Source: Methanobacterium sp. SMA-27
GTDB taxonomy: Archaea; Methanobacteriota; Methanobacteria; Methanobacteriales; Methanobacteriaceae
Assembly: GCF_000744455.1 (NCBI RefSeq)
Contig: NZ_JQLY01000001.1
Span: 186,001-250,000 of the forward strand
Reading direction: 5' to 3'
DNA length: 64,000 nucleotides
Shown: piece by piece, positions 9,157 through 19,154 of the stretch
Layout: each line of letters opens with the position of its first letter
Numbering within the stretch: the stretch's first letter is position 1
Notes under the pieces: model-generated
Database searches by the model: none
What the model was told of the DNA's origin: nothing
Seen by the model: only the letters and a program-made list of their open reading frames with translations
Program-made: the position numbers and the translations under genes

Positions 9157-11535
9157 TTATACTCCAGCTCCTCCAGGTACATGGTCTGATGTCATTTCGA
9201 GCATCATTGGTTTTGGAAGTTCAATACCAATTGTTTCTTTTATAACATCTTCTACGGTGTCAACTGGTATGAATTTTATTTCATCCTTAACATCCTTTGG
9301 AACATCGTCAAGATCTTTTAAATTCTCCTTTGGTAGGATAATTCTTTCAATTCCTGCTCGATGAGCTGCAATTACCTTCTCTTTAATACCGCCAACAGGT
9401 AGTACTGCACCTCTAAGTGAAATTTCGCCGGTCATTGCAAGTTTAGGATCAACTTCATGGCCTGTTACAAGTGATGCAATGGTACTTAATAGTGCTACAC
9501 CTGCTGATGGGCCGTCTTTAGGAATTGCTCCTGATGGTACGTGTATATGTAAATCCTTCTTCTCAAATTCAGCTTTCTTAAGGTTGAATGCAAGTCTTGA
9601 ACGAATCAGTGTTTGTGATATTTTGGCTGATTCTTTCATTACATCACCTAATTGTCCTGTAAGTGTTAATTTACCAGTACCGGGCATGAAAGCACCTTCG
9701 ATGAATAGGATGTCTCCTCCTACAGGAGTCCAAGCTAAGCCTGTTACAACTCCTGGTGGGTTGTTTTTACCTGCTCTGTGGTATTGTGTAAGTTCGTGGC
9801 CAAGTATTTCGTAGAGCATATCCTCTTTTACAACATAAGGAAGATCAACTTTTCCAACAACAATTTTTTCAGATGCAACCCTAGCAACTGCAGATAGTTG
9901 ACGTTTAATTCCCCTTACTCCGGCTTCTCTGGTGTATTTTTCTATTATGGTTTTCAATGCTTCGTCATCGATTTGTAGTTGAGTTTCATCTAACCCATGT
10001 TCTTCAAGCACAATTGAAATTAGGTGATCCTTTGCAATTCTGAATTTTTCATGGCTTGTGTAACTTCCAATTTCTATGATTTCCATACGGTCTCTTAATG
10101 GTCCTGGAATGTCTCTAAGTGAATTTGCTGTTGCAATGAAGAAAACATCTGACAGATCGTATGGTAAGTCAAGGTAATGGTCTGAAAAGCTATCGTTTTG
10201 TTCGGGATCAAGAACTTCTAGAAGTGCACTTGCAGGATCGCCGTTGTAAGCTGCCATTAATTTATCTACTTCATCCAAGATGAATACCGGATTTGTTTCC
10301 CCTGCACGTTTCATTCCCTGTATTATTCTACCAGGTAATGCTCCGAGATATGTTCTTCTGTGTCCTCTGATTTCTGCTTCGTCTTTAACACCACCGAGGC
10401 TGATTCTCACATATTCTCTGCCTAAAACTTCTGCTATACTTTTACCTAGGCTGGTTTTACCAGTTCCAGGTGGTCCTACTAATAGAAGTATTGAACCTTG
10501 TTTGTTTTGTTTTAATTTCATCACTGTAAGGTGCTGTATTATACGATCCTTAACTTTTTCAAGTCCGTAGTGTTCTTCGTCCAGCAATTTTCTTGCAGCT
10601 CCGATATCAATATCTTTAATTTTGCTTTTACCCCATGGTAAGGTGGTTAAGAGATCAAGATAATTTCTGATTACACTTTCCTCAGAACTGTGTGGGCCCT
10701 GTCTTTCGAGTTTGAGAACTTCATCGAGTGCTGCTTCTTTAACTTCTTCGGGCATATTTGATTCTTCGATGAGGTCTCTGTAATCTTTCTTCCCACTTCT
10801 ACCTTCAGTATCGTTTAATTCTTCTTGTATGGCTTTAAGCTGTTCTTTGAGCATATTTGCTCTGTGGTTTTTGTTCATTTCTTCGTTGAACTTGGCAGCC
10901 ATTTCCATCTGGAATTTTATTGATTCTTTTTGATCGATTAGAATGTCCAGGAATTTTAGACTTTTTTCCTTTAAAGAACGTATTTCCAATAATTCTTGTT
11001 CTTCAAATATTGATAACCGCATGTAAGGGTACACATATCCAATAACCTTTGTTATATCATCAAATTTATTCACCTGTTCAACATAGGCCTTTGAACCTTT
11101 GAAGTTTTGACTGATTTCAGATACAAGGTACTTTATATGGTCGAGGATTTCTTTCTGGTCTTCAGGATCCAAGTCTATAATATCTGGGATTAATCTGTAG
11201 GATGCTCTGAAATTTGCACCTTCAGTTTTGAGTTCTTCTATTTCAACTCTTTCTACTATTTCTACCATTATCTGATAGAAATCTCTCATTGATTTGATGT
11301 TATTTATTTTGATCAATGTTCCTACATTGTATAAATCAGATTCTGAATATAATCCTTCTGCATTATCTTCTTTTACAGCCACTGCAATGGCGTAATAATC
11401 ATCATTTGCAACTCTTTTGTAGATGTGGCTTCCAACTTCTTTACCAATTTTCAAGGTCATTTTAGTCTCGTGTACTAAGACCTTGTCAGGTATAACAATT
11501 ACTGATAATTCTTTATTAACGTTTATATCTCTCAT
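9157..11535 (-). CDS. lon: ATP-dependent Lon protease, bacterial (LonA) type
   Basis: The 792-residue product has the full LonA layout: an N-terminal substrate-binding domain (about 10-205), a coiled region, a AAA+ module with Walker A GPPGTGKT (354-361) and Walker B FILDEVDK, and a C-terminal protease domain with catalytic Ser677 in KDGPSAGV and Lys720 in GIKEK. It degrades damaged and regulatory proteins in the cytosol. No membrane segments interrupt the ATPase, unlike the LonB type usual in archaea, so this gene was probably obtained from bacteria. GAGTGAT precedes the ATG. It lies 61 bases behind an ArsR-type regulator gene and may share its promoter. Confidence 0.97.
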   Translation of the reverse strand: MRDINVNKELSVIVIPDKVLVHETKMTLKIGKEVGSHIYKRVANDDYYAIAVAVKEDNAEGLYSESDLYNVGTLIKINNIKSMRDFYQIMVEIVERVEIEELKTEGANFRASYRLIPDIIDLDPEDQKEILDHIKYLVSEISQNFKGSKAYVEQVNKFDDITKVIGYVYPYMRLSIFEEQELLEIRSLKEKSLKFLDILIDQKESIKFQMEMAAKFNEEMNKNHRANMLKEQLKAIQEELNDTEGRSGKKDYRDLIEESNMPEEVKEAALDEVLKLERQGPHSSEESVIRNYLDLLTTLPWGKSKIKDIDIGAARKLLDEEHYGLEKVKDRIIQHLTVMKLKQNKQGSILLLVGPPGTGKTSLGKSIAEVLGREYVRISLGGVKDEAEIRGHRRTYLGALPGRIIQGMKRAGETNPVFILDEVDKLMAAYNGDPASALLEVLDPEQNDSFSDHYLDLPYDLSDVFFIATANSLRDIPGPLRDRMEIIEIGSYTSHEKFRIAKDHLISIVLEEHGLDETQLQIDDEALKTIIEKYTREAGVRGIKRQLSAVARVASEKIVVGKVDLPYVVKEDMLYEILGHELTQYHRAGKNNPPGVVTGLAWTPVGGDILFIEGAFMPGTGKLTLTGQLGDVMKESAKISQTLIRSRLAFNLKKAEFEKKDLHIHVPSGAIPKDGPSAGVALLSTIASLVTGHEVDPKLAMTGEISLRGAVLPVGGIKEKVIAAHRAGIERIILPKENLKDLDDVPKDVKDEIKFIPVDTVEDVIKETIGIELPKPMMLEMTSDHVPGGAGV

Positions 11536-11596
11536 GGTATCACTCAGGGATAGGTAATTTTGATAAATAGGCTAAAATTGCCATTTTTAAATATTA

Positions 11597-11944
11597 TTAT
11601 TTTTTAGATTCATTGCACTTTGAAAAAACACAGCCAAATAAAAAATCAATCTTTTCTTTGTGTTTTAATAGGGCGTTCTGGTTGAAGGTGTAGTAAATAT
11701 AATTTCCTTGTTTTTTTGCATTCAGGATCTTTACTGTTTTAAGTATTTTAAGATGTTGAGATGCTGCTGGTTGTGTTAAACCCATCATCTTTGCCATTTC
11801 ATTAACACTGAACTTTTCCTTCTCACCTGATGCCAGGCTGTAGATCAATATCAATCTGTTAATATTGCCAAGAGCTTTGAATAACTCTTCCAATTCTTCA
11901 GAAAGATCTTCCTCTCCATGTTCAGAATTTATCCCCAACATCAT
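11597..11944 (-). CDS. ArsR-type winged-helix transcription regulator
   Basis: The 115-residue protein has the compact winged-helix fold of the ArsR family: [17 protein letters not shown], the recognition helix in [11 protein letters not shown] (about 60-70), and a wing ending in YIYYTF. A Cys pair sits at the C-terminus (FGCVFSKC). The canonical ELCVC metal box of alpha3 sensors is absent, so the ligand, if any, is uncertain. The gene is transcribed ahead of lon, and a near-perfect palindrome lies six bases upstream of its start codon. This suggests it represses itself and perhaps lon. Two adjacent ATG codons are possible starts. Confidence 0.88.
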   Translation of the reverse strand: MMLGINSEHGEEDLSEELEELFKALGNINRLILIYSLASGEKEKFSVNEMAKMMGLTQPAASQHLKILKTVKILNAKKQGNYIYYTFNQNALLKHKEKIDFLFGCVFSKCNESKK

Positions 11945-11950
11945 GTTTCA

Positions 11951-11972
11951 TAAGTATATACGTATATGCTTA
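11951..11972. promoter_or_regulatory. Palindromic operator in the promoter of the ArsR-type regulator
   Basis: TAAGTATATACGTATATGCTTA is a 22-base palindrome with one mismatched pair. On the minus strand an AT-rich TATA-like element (AGTATATAAG) overlaps its far edge, and the start codon lies six bases past its near edge. A protein bound here would cover the core promoter, as expected for autorepression. Confidence 0.6.
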
Positions 11973-12090
11973 TATACTTTTCTATTAATGAAATTTTATA
12001 AAAAAAAATGGGGAAAGAAATATTAATTTTCTAAACACATATAATATTACAAACATTTTTTTAAATCCTTGAAAATAGTTAAGGGATAAA

Positions 12091-13263
12091 ATGAAGCAAA
12101 ATTCAACTGGTTATGTAAATGAATTAATGGAACAGTTTGCAAGAAACACAGGACTTGAACCTGAAAATTCAAATCCTAAACGATACTTATGGACCGATGC
12201 ATTTGCTGTGTGTAATTATTTGGGACTCTACAACAGGACTAATAACAAAGTTTATCTGTATATTGCTTTGCGTCTTGTTAATCAAGTACATCACACACTA
12301 GGAAAGCAACGAAATGATAATCCTAAAAATGGTTGGATAAGTGGCCTGGATGAAGAAAGGGGTGAAAAACATCCGACCAAAGGTGGACTGCGAATAGGTA
12401 AAGAAATGAATGAGCGCATGTCCGAAGAAACCATCAACGAGAGTCAAGAATGGGATAGGGATGGTCAATACTATCATTACATTACCAAATGGATGCATGC
12501 TTTAAACAACACATCCAGAGTTACAGGAGACAATAAATATATTAAATGGGCATTAGAACTTGCAGAATCAGCCCATGCTAGTTTTACTTATTTACCAGAC
12601 CATGGTACTAGGAAGAGAATGTACTGGAAGATGAGTATTGATCTTACACGTCCTTTAGTTTTTTCAATGGGACAGCACGATCCATTAGATGGTTTTATCA
12701 CATATAATGAAATAAAAAATGGGATGAAAGATTTTGAAGTTGGATCATCTCCAGAATCAGATCTAAAAAATGAAATTCACGAAATTACGGATATATGTAA
12801 AGGTATGGGCTTAACAACCAATGATCCGCTGGGAATAGGTGGTTTGTTATCCGATGCAACTAGAATAACCCAGTTAATAATTAGTGGTGTTTTAAAAAAT
12901 ATTGAACTGTTGGAAATGGTTTTAGATTCATCTATCCTAGGCTTAAGAATGTATATGAAAAACGATCCAATGAAATATCCTGCGGAATACCGTCTAGCAT
13001 TTAGAGAATTGGGTCTTTCAATTGGTTTGAAGGGTTTTGAGATGATGGTGGAATTAATAAACAAAAATCCAGAGTTATCACAAATAAATTCTCTTAACGA
13101 ACGTATTAACCTATTTGAAGATTATTTGGAGGTTGGAAATAACATAGAAAAATTTTGGATGGACAAAGAAAACAGAAGAACCAGCAATTGGATTGAGCAC
13201 AGAGATATCAACACTGTAATGCTTGCAACCGCTTTGGAACCCAATGGATTTTTGAGGATTTAA
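12091..13263 (+). CDS. Uncharacterised protein, possible (alpha/alpha)6-barrel fold (390 aa)
   Basis: AAGGGATAAA precedes the ATG. The protein is soluble and helix-rich, with repeated pairs of helices carrying aromatic residues (YLWTDAFAVCNYLGLY, YHYITKWMHALN, GQHDPLDGFITY). This recalls six-hairpin glycosidase-like proteins. Acidic and aromatic residues in WTDAF and GQHDPLDG could line a cavity. I do not recognise a characterised family and give no reaction. It stands alone between the ArsR/lon pair and a convergent minus-strand gene, with a 31-base gap to the latter. Confidence 0.7.
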   Translation: MKQNSTGYVNELMEQFARNTGLEPENSNPKRYLWTDAFAVCNYLGLYNRTNNKVYLYIALRLVNQVHHTLGKQRNDNPKNGWISGLDEERGEKHPTKGGLRIGKEMNERMSEETINESQEWDRDGQYYHYITKWMHALNNTSRVTGDNKYIKWALELAESAHASFTYLPDHGTRKRMYWKMSIDLTRPLVFSMGQHDPLDGFITYNEIKNGMKDFEVGSSPESDLKNEIHEITDICKGMGLTTNDPLGIGGLLSDATRITQLIISGVLKNIELLEMVLDSSILGLRMYMKNDPMKYPAEYRLAFRELGLSIGLKGFEMMVELINKNPELSQINSLNERINLFEDYLEVGNNIEKFWMDKENRRTSNWIEHRDINTVMLATALEPNGFLRI

Positions 13264-13294
13264 TATTCTTCAATAATATTTCAAGGACAAATTG

Positions 13295-13966
13295 TTATTC
13301 TGGTTGTCCTGGGATGTTGTTGGAGGGAACTGTGTTTGTTTGGGTATTTGAAGGATTTGTTGTATTAGTTGAATTTTGAGTTCCAGAAGAATTATCTGTG
13401 CCGTTACTGGAAATATTAGTTCCAGATGTTGTAAATGGTACTGCCACTAGGGAGGTAAGGGGTGTAAGTTCAATATCTCTTGCAATTATCTTTGGTAAGA
13501 CTAAACGTCCTAATGTAACTGATATATAATTATAAGTTCCAGATACAGCACCATAAACTGTAATTATATCTCCTCTTTTCAAATTTGTTTGAGATTTATA
13601 CGTTACATATATCAAATCAGTATTAGACCATCCGCCGTTTACTTGTGTAACAGACATCACTATATTTGTCTGACCATCTTTTTGATTTATTTGAACAATT
13701 TGGCCTGTAAAATTGACATGTTGGCCTTCATATTTATTGACATTACTATTAAGTGCTTGTAAACTTATTACAGTACATGATACTTTGTATTTTTCAAGAT
13801 CAGCACCTGTTAATGGTGTATCATCTGGAAAAACCAGACCTAACATGGTTAAAATTATTAAAATTAGTATAATGGCCCCTCCAACTATTATGGCCAATTT
13901 AACTAGAAGTTTTTGATTAAAAAACCAATCCTTGCCCTTTTCCAATTTGTCTTTCATAGAAATCAT
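13295..13966 (-). CDS. Membrane-anchored OB-fold-like protein with Ser/Thr/Asn-rich tail
   Basis: A single transmembrane helix lies at about residues 25-47 (VKLAIIVGGAIILILIILTMLG). A beta-rich domain of about 90 residues follows, with strand patterns like an OB fold (YEGQHVNFTGQIVQI, KRGDIITVYGAVSG). The last 45 residues are almost entirely Ser, Thr, Asn, Gly and Pro, as in glycosylated cell-wall-spanning stalks of methanogen surface proteins. The domain is probably outside the cell. A second in-frame ATG three codons in (13957) may be the true start. The function is unknown, and the gene ends close to the convergent gene at 12091-13263. Confidence 0.7.
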   Translation of the reverse strand: MISMKDKLEKGKDWFFNQKLLVKLAIIVGGAIILILIILTMLGLVFPDDTPLTGADLEKYKVSCTVISLQALNSNVNKYEGQHVNFTGQIVQINQKDGQTNIVMSVTQVNGGWSNTDLIYVTYKSQTNLKRGDIITVYGAVSGTYNYISVTLGRLVLPKIIARDIELTPLTSLVAVPFTTSGTNISSNGTDNSSGTQNSTNTTNPSNTQTNTVPSNNIPGQPE

Positions 13967-14025
13967 TCAATATTATATATCTTATAATTTATTAACTTCA
14001 GTTTTTGATTTATTTTTCAAATATT

Positions 14026-15158
14026 TCAGAGGTTTTCTAAACATTCATCTTTGAGTATTCTAGCATCTTCATTGGAGGGATTTAAAACTAATGCTCTTTT
14101 AAAACATTCAATTGCATTATTAAAACGGCTTAACTCTAACAATGCAACTCCTTTATTACATATAATGCATCATTTTCATTTTCTAAATTTAAAGCTTCAA
14201 CATAGCAATTTAATGCTTCCTCAAATCTTCCAAGTTCCATTAAAGCATTTCCTTTACGGTTCCACATAGCTGCATCTGGCGGTTCTTCAAGACAGAGTTC
14301 TAATGCTTTTTCATAACAAAAAAGTGCTTCTTCTGTTCTTTCAAGTTCGGATAATATGTTACCCTTGGCATTCCAGACATCAGGATCTTCTGGGTTAATA
14401 TTAAGTATCATATCATAACATTCAAGGGCGGAATCAAACTTACCAAGCATTTCCATAATGAACCCTCTCCAATAAAGCACAAATTCATTTGTACTGTTGA
14501 GTTCCATTGCTTTATCACTGCATTCCAGTGCTTTTTGCGGTTGATTTGAGTTTAAAAGGGCTATTGCTTTGTTGTTATATATGTACTCGTTATTGGGGTC
14601 GATTTTAATTGCCTTATCATAACATTCTATTGCTTCTTCAAATCTTCCTAGACGTGAAAGATTATCTCCAGTTTTATTTAGGAGGTAAACATCATTTGGA
14701 TCAAATTTTAGTGCAGCATTATAACAAACAACAGATTTATTGAATTTACCCACATCAAAAAGTATGTCTGCTCTTTTGGTTATCATGGATTTTTCATCTA
14801 TTTTTTTACCTTCCCAATTTTCAATTGGCAACTTTTTAAACCTAATAACTTGAAATAAAGAAGAATCTGATGTATCATCGGGATATATCTTTATAAAATC
14901 TGATTCAAGCTCCTTTGCATTAGAATATCCTTCTTCGCGTGCCAAAGAATCGTTTTTTATCAGATCTCCAAACTTGACAACGTCCACATCGGTAACTGTG
15001 GCTTCAAAAAGCTTCTTACGTTCTTTTGAAACTAAGTTCCAGTAACAATGCAACCTATCACCTGGAGACAATGGTTTTTTCCAAAGTTTTCTGATTGTAG
15101 TGGTTTTTTTGCCAGTTATAAGTTCAACGTGACGGCTTCCAAAGAGTAAAATTGGTAT
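14026..15158 (-). pseudogene. ASCH-TPR protein gene, damaged at both ends
   Basis: The longest canonical frame (TTG at 15071 to the stop at 14136) gives 311 residues, but it begins inside a domain. Sequence in the same phase reaches back to 15158 and completes an ASCH/PUA-like RNA-binding domain with its GxKxxTxR signature (GKKTTTIR). There a consensus GGAGGG sits six bases before ATA, where ATG would be expected. Six TPR units follow. At about 14154-14166 a one-base loss shifts the frame: a seventh TPR (YNKGVALLELSRFNNAIECF) and a natural C-terminus ending at 14026 lie in another phase. The gene is either a recent pseudogene or is expressed from a non-standard start and truncated. TPRs bind proteins, and ASCH domains are thought to bind RNA. 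Confidence 0.75.
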
Positions 15159-15202
15159 GAGGAACCCTCCATTTATATTAATATTTTTTTTATATTATTA
15201 TC

Positions 15203-15940
15203 TTATTTTATTATTTCATCCCCAAATGCCGAGGTTTTTATTTTTATCCTTTTTAAATATGGTTTAACCGATTCTGCGATTTCAAAAAGTTCGGTTCTAG
15301 ATGGGCTAGGAGTTTCTTTGAGAGTTTCATCCAGTACACTTGTATTTTTAAACTGCTGTATCGTGTAAACATCGCAATCAATTTCCTTTGCAATTTCAAC
15401 AATATCCTCTGAATTCATTAGGGTAGGAACATAGGTTGTTCTACATTCTAAGTAGGTGTCAGGAGATAGTAAACATATTTCCATACTTTTCCTTACCCTT
15501 TCACCAATATCTTCGCCTATAATTTCTTTATATTTATTGAAGGGGGCTTTAACATCTAATGCTATATAATCCACAAGATCAATTAACTCTTCCAGCCGTT
15601 CAGGGTAATAGCCATTAGTATCGAGTTTAACCTCTAGTTTAAGGTTTTTACAGTATTTTAAAATATCAATAATAGCAATATTCTGGATTAAAGGCTCTCC
15701 ACCTGTTATAACTACGCTGTCAATGAAATCAAGCGATTCATTTATCTCTTGAAATATTTCAATGATCTTCCTTGGATTACCCCCATCTATAATTCCTGCA
15801 TTATGACAGTAAGGGCATCTTAGCATGCATCCTGCTGTGAAAATAACAAGGGAGATTCTACCTGGAAATTCAATTGATGAAACAAGCATTCCACCTATTT
15901 CAATTGAACTTTGACCATCTTTAAAGTTTAATGAATTCAT
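15203..15940 (-). CDS. nrdG: Anaerobic ribonucleotide reductase activating protein (radical SAM)
   Basis: The product has the radical SAM cluster motif CX3CX2C at Cys38, Cys42 and Cys45 (CMLRCPYC), and the SAM-binding GGE motif in VVITGGEPL. The start (IGGMLVSSIEFPGRISLVIFTAGC) matches the NrdG-like family of methanogens. Such enzymes make the glycyl radical in class III ribonucleotide reductase using SAM and a 4Fe-4S cluster. At 245 residues it is longer than enterobacterial NrdG. The reductase gene is not in this window, so the partner is inferred. It lies 59 bases after hisC in a run of minus-strand genes. Confidence 0.85.
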   Translation of the reverse strand: MNSLNFKDGQSSIEIGGMLVSSIEFPGRISLVIFTAGCMLRCPYCHNAGIIDGGNPRKIIEIFQEINESLDFIDSVVITGGEPLIQNIAIIDILKYCKNLKLEVKLDTNGYYPERLEELIDLVDYIALDVKAPFNKYKEIIGEDIGERVRKSMEICLLSPDTYLECRTTYVPTLMNSEDIVEIAKEIDCDVYTIQQFKNTSVLDETLKETPSPSRTELFEIAESVKPYLKRIKIKTSAFGDEIIK

Positions 15941-15999
15941 GATTTTATATGCTTCCTGAAAAATATTTATTAAAGTAGATTGTTTCCTATTGTAATTTT

Positions 16000-17100
16000 T
16001 TAGCCAATTAATTCATCAAGAATCTTAATGAATTTTTTATCCTTTTCAATTGTTCCAACACTGACTCTTATCCAATATTCATCCAGTCCTTTAAAAGAGG
16101 TGCAATCCCTGACAATAACTCCCTTTTTCATTAGATTTTCACTCAATTCTTTGGCTGTTAATCCTGTTTCCCTTATATCTACCAAGAGGTAGTTAGCCTT
16201 TGACTCAAAGACTTTGAGATTTTTAAAATTTGACAATGATGTGTAAAGCAATTCTCTACTTTCTATACTGACTTCGGTGGATTTTTTAATATATTCCTTA
16301 TCTTGTAGAGTTGCAGTCGCTGCAATTTCTGAGAGTTTTGTAAGACTAAATACGGGTTTAACACGGTACATATATTCTATGATCTCGGGATTTGATAATC
16401 CATAGCCAATTCTCATACCTGCAAGTCCCAGTACCTTTGAAAATGTTCGGAGTATGAATACATTTTTGTAGTCTTTGAGCAGATCAACGTTATTTACATC
16501 TGAGAATTCAAAATAGGCTTCATCAACAACTACAATTGCATTTGTACTCTCTATGACCTTTTTTATATCATCCTTACTTATTAAACCGCCTGTTGGATTG
16601 TTGGGTGTGCATAAGAAAATAAGTTTGGTTTTAGGACTTATTGCTTGTATTACTGAGTCAACATCCAAAGAATTGGATGGTACGTCCCATTTTGCATAGA
16701 CAGGTATTGCACCATGGATTTTAAGTGTAAATTCATAGTACATGTAACCTGGAATTGGGATTATAATTTCATCTCCAGGTTCAATATAAGCTTTTCCTAA
16801 CACATCGAGTATTTCATCAGCACCATCACCGCCTAGAATAACATTTGCTGGTGAAACACCAGAATATGATGCAATGCCTTTGAGTAAACTACTTAAATTT
16901 GTTTCAGGATATTGGCTAATTAGGTGAAGATTTTTTTTAAGTGATTCTATTGCAATTGGAGAGGGTCCTATTGGATTTTCATTTGATCCTAGTTTTATTA
17001 TGTCTTCAGGTTGAAAACCATAATTAGAAGCTATTTCATCAATTGATCTGCCGGGAACGTAAGGATCAAGTTTTTTTACTACTTTACTTGGGTTAATCAT
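16000..17100 (-). CDS. hisC: Histidinol-phosphate aminotransferase
   Basis: A class I/II PLP-dependent aminotransferase of 366 residues. HisC features include the N-terminal KLGSNENPIGPSP, the substrate-side CTPNNPTGG, the VVDEAYFEF segment and the PLP lysine in RTFSKVLGLAGMRIGYG. The enzyme converts imidazole acetol phosphate to histidinol phosphate in histidine synthesis, in the cytosol. Its first eight bases overlap the end of the upstream gamma-carbonic-anhydrase-like gene, so the two are translationally linked. No other his genes are nearby, which is usual for methanogens with dispersed his genes. Confidence 0.95.
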   Translation of the reverse strand: MINPSKVVKKLDPYVPGRSIDEIASNYGFQPEDIIKLGSNENPIGPSPIAIESLKKNLHLISQYPETNLSSLLKGIASYSGVSPANVILGGDGADEILDVLGKAYIEPGDEIIIPIPGYMYYEFTLKIHGAIPVYAKWDVPSNSLDVDSVIQAISPKTKLIFLCTPNNPTGGLISKDDIKKVIESTNAIVVVDEAYFEFSDVNNVDLLKDYKNVFILRTFSKVLGLAGMRIGYGLSNPEIIEYMYRVKPVFSLTKLSEIAATATLQDKEYIKKSTEVSIESRELLYTSLSNFKNLKVFESKANYLLVDIRETGLTAKELSENLMKKGVIVRDCTSFKGLDEYWIRVSVGTIEKDKKFIKILDELIG

Positions 17101-17575
17101 TCATATCACTTTTTTGTTTTGCCATTTTAAAGTATCTTATGGCATTATCTTTTATACTTTTAATTTCATCTTTTTCGAGCTTTCTAACTGCTTTTGCAGG
17201 AATTCCTAGTATTAAACTTTGCTCTGGAAATTTGTGGCTTCCCGTAACAACAGCTCCGGCTCCAACTATGCTGTTTTTCTTTATAGTTGCTCCGTTAAGC
17301 ACCGTTGCATTCATTCCAATTAAACAATTATCTTCAACTATACATCCATGGAGAACAGCTGCATGTCCAACAGACACTAAATTCCCGATATTCAATGGAT
17401 GTCCTTTAGATGAGTGTAATACGCAGTTATCTTGAATATTGGAACATTTACCAATGTTTATTGGTTCTATGTCTCCTCTAATCACTGCATTAAACCATAC
17501 TGATGATTTTTCGTCTAAATTCACTTCTCCATCGAGAACTGCACCTTTAAATACAAATGTGTTGTTATAAACCAT
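17093..17575 (-). CDS. Gamma-carbonic-anhydrase-like hexapeptide-repeat protein
   Basis: The 160-residue product is a left-handed beta helix made of hexapeptide repeats, with the gamma class pattern SVWFNAVIRGD, NIQDNCVLHSS, GHAAVLHGC and LIGMNATVLNGA. The three histidines in these segments are placed to bind a zinc or other metal at the trimer interface. Members of this group may hydrate CO2 or act as acyltransferases, and the true activity is often untested. It sits between glmU (70 bases upstream) and hisC (8-base overlap). Confidence 0.9.
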   Translation of the reverse strand: MVYNNTFVFKGAVLDGEVNLDEKSSVWFNAVIRGDIEPINIGKCSNIQDNCVLHSSKGHPLNIGNLVSVGHAAVLHGCIVEDNCLIGMNATVLNGATIKKNSIVGAGAVVTGSHKFPEQSLILGIPAKAVRKLEKDEIKSIKDNAIRYFKMAKQKSDMND

Positions 17576-17645
17576 TTTTATCTTACCGATCTAATTTAAT
17601 AAATTTTCTATAAAAATGAATTAAGCAGGAATTAGGATAATAAAA

Positions 17646-18920
17646 TCATCTATTGTTATCAATAATATTATGTTCTTGTTTGGGTATCAGAACTTTATTA
17701 GACTCCAGATCCTTGCTAACTATTGCACCTGCCCCAATTCTCGAGTTAACACCCACCTTAACCCCGGGATTAAAACTGCTATTTATGCCTGTTTTCACAC
17801 CATCTCCAAATACAACACCCATTTTACGACGACCAGAGTCTATTTTATTTCCTTTAACTCTAATTTTAATGTTTCCATCGTCGAATCTTAGATTTGCAAT
17901 ATTTGTACCAGCGGCTATATTACATTTAGATCCTATTATGGAGTCTCCAACATATGTAAGATGGTTCACGTTGGTGTTGTCCATTATAATGGAATTTTTA
18001 ATTTCAACAGCATTCCCGACGCTTACATTATTTCCAATACTTGTATATTTCCTTATAAATGTGTTTGGGCCGATATCACAGTTTTCTCCAATGTGTGCTG
18101 GTCCCATTATATAGGTACCTGATCTCACTATGGTGTTTTTCCCAATAAAAACTGGACCATGTATTGTGACTTCTTCTTCTATTTCACCATGGATATCTGT
18201 TTCCATGTCCTTTAAAAAATGTTCATTAACATCTAAAAGCTCCCATGGCCTTCCAATATCTATCCAGTTGTTTTTTGACTTGATTCCAAGAACTTTTTCA
18301 TTGTTATCCATCTGAATTTGGAGTGAATCTGTAATTTCATATTCTCCCCTCTTTGATATTCTTGTGAGATCAATGGCTTTGAATATATCTTCATCAAATA
18401 GATAAATGCCCGCGTTTATTAGATTGCTGGGTGCTTCTCCAGGAGCTGGTTTTTCAACAATATTGATAATTTTATCTCCATTTAGCTCAACAACACCAAA
18501 GGATGAGGGATCATCTACTTCTGTCAGTACAAGTAATGATTTCGCACTTTTTGAATTATATTTCTGTATAAGATCTTCTATTAAAACAGGATCCACTATT
18601 ATATCTCCATTAAGAACTATAAATTTCCCTTTGATTGTGTCTTTTGTTGATCCTATTGCATGGGCAGTTCCAAGTCTTTGTTCTTGTGTTACATAATTTA
18701 TTTTAACACCAAGAAATGATCCATCTTTAAAATGATTTTTTATAACTTCTTCACGGTATCCTACAACCATTGTTATATCGCTAACTCCTGCATTTCTTAG
18801 CGACTCAACATTATATTGCAGAATTGGTTTTCCCCCAACTTGAAGCATTGTTTTTGGTTTAGTGACTGTAAGGGGCCTCATTCTAGTTCCTTCGCCTGCT
18901 GTTAATATAATCGCTTTCAT
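17646..18920 (-). CDS. glmU: Bifunctional sugar-1-phosphate nucleotidylyltransferase / acetyltransferase (GlmU-like)
   Basis: Residues 1-235 form a nucleotidyltransferase domain starting AGEGTRMRPLT with the GDI metal-binding site (FIVLNGDIIV). Residues about 240-420 are a left-handed beta helix with many hexapeptide turns (IGENCDIGPNTFIRKYTSIG). The archaeal enzyme joins UTP and GlcNAc-1-phosphate, and the helix domain can acetylate glucosamine-1-phosphate, yielding UDP-GlcNAc for pseudomurein and surface glycans. The position downstream of glmM fits this pathway. A pair of direct repeats lies 82-134 bases upstream of the start, in a 234-base gap that probably carries its own promoter. Confidence 0.92.
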   Translation of the reverse strand: MKAIILTAGEGTRMRPLTVTKPKTMLQVGGKPILQYNVESLRNAGVSDITMVVGYREEVIKNHFKDGSFLGVKINYVTQEQRLGTAHAIGSTKDTIKGKFIVLNGDIIVDPVLIEDLIQKYNSKSAKSLLVLTEVDDPSSFGVVELNGDKIINIVEKPAPGEAPSNLINAGIYLFDEDIFKAIDLTRISKRGEYEITDSLQIQMDNNEKVLGIKSKNNWIDIGRPWELLDVNEHFLKDMETDIHGEIEEEVTIHGPVFIGKNTIVRSGTYIMGPAHIGENCDIGPNTFIRKYTSIGNNVSVGNAVEIKNSIIMDNTNVNHLTYVGDSIIGSKCNIAAGTNIANLRFDDGNIKIRVKGNKIDSGRRKMGVVFGDGVKTGINSSFNPGVKVGVNSRIGAGAIVSKDLESNKVLIPKQEHNIIDNNR

Positions 18921-19001
18921 AACAAAAACCTCAAAATCTGTTTAACACAAATAAATATTATTTTGTAAGCATAATTTCAAATAGATATGTACTATAATTG
19001 T

Positions 19002-19054
19002 GTCAATTACTTTAATAAATCTTATAAATTTTTGACAATCCTTTAATAAATCTT
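19002..19054. promoter_or_regulatory. Paired direct repeats upstream of glmU
   Basis: GTCAATTACTTTAATAAATCTT (19002-19023) is repeated as GACAATCCTTTAATAAATCTT (19034-19054). The shared 14-base core recurs at a spacing of 31 bases, about three helical turns, so a regulator could bind both on one face of the DNA. They lie in the gap between glmM and glmU. The role is inferred. Confidence 0.4.
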
Positions 19055-19154
19055 TAAGCTATTATCATAAAACGTTTGTCAAATATTTGCTAAATATTAT
19101 CTAAATATGATATCAGAAAATATATATCATTGTTAAATATTTAAAAAAAAATAA

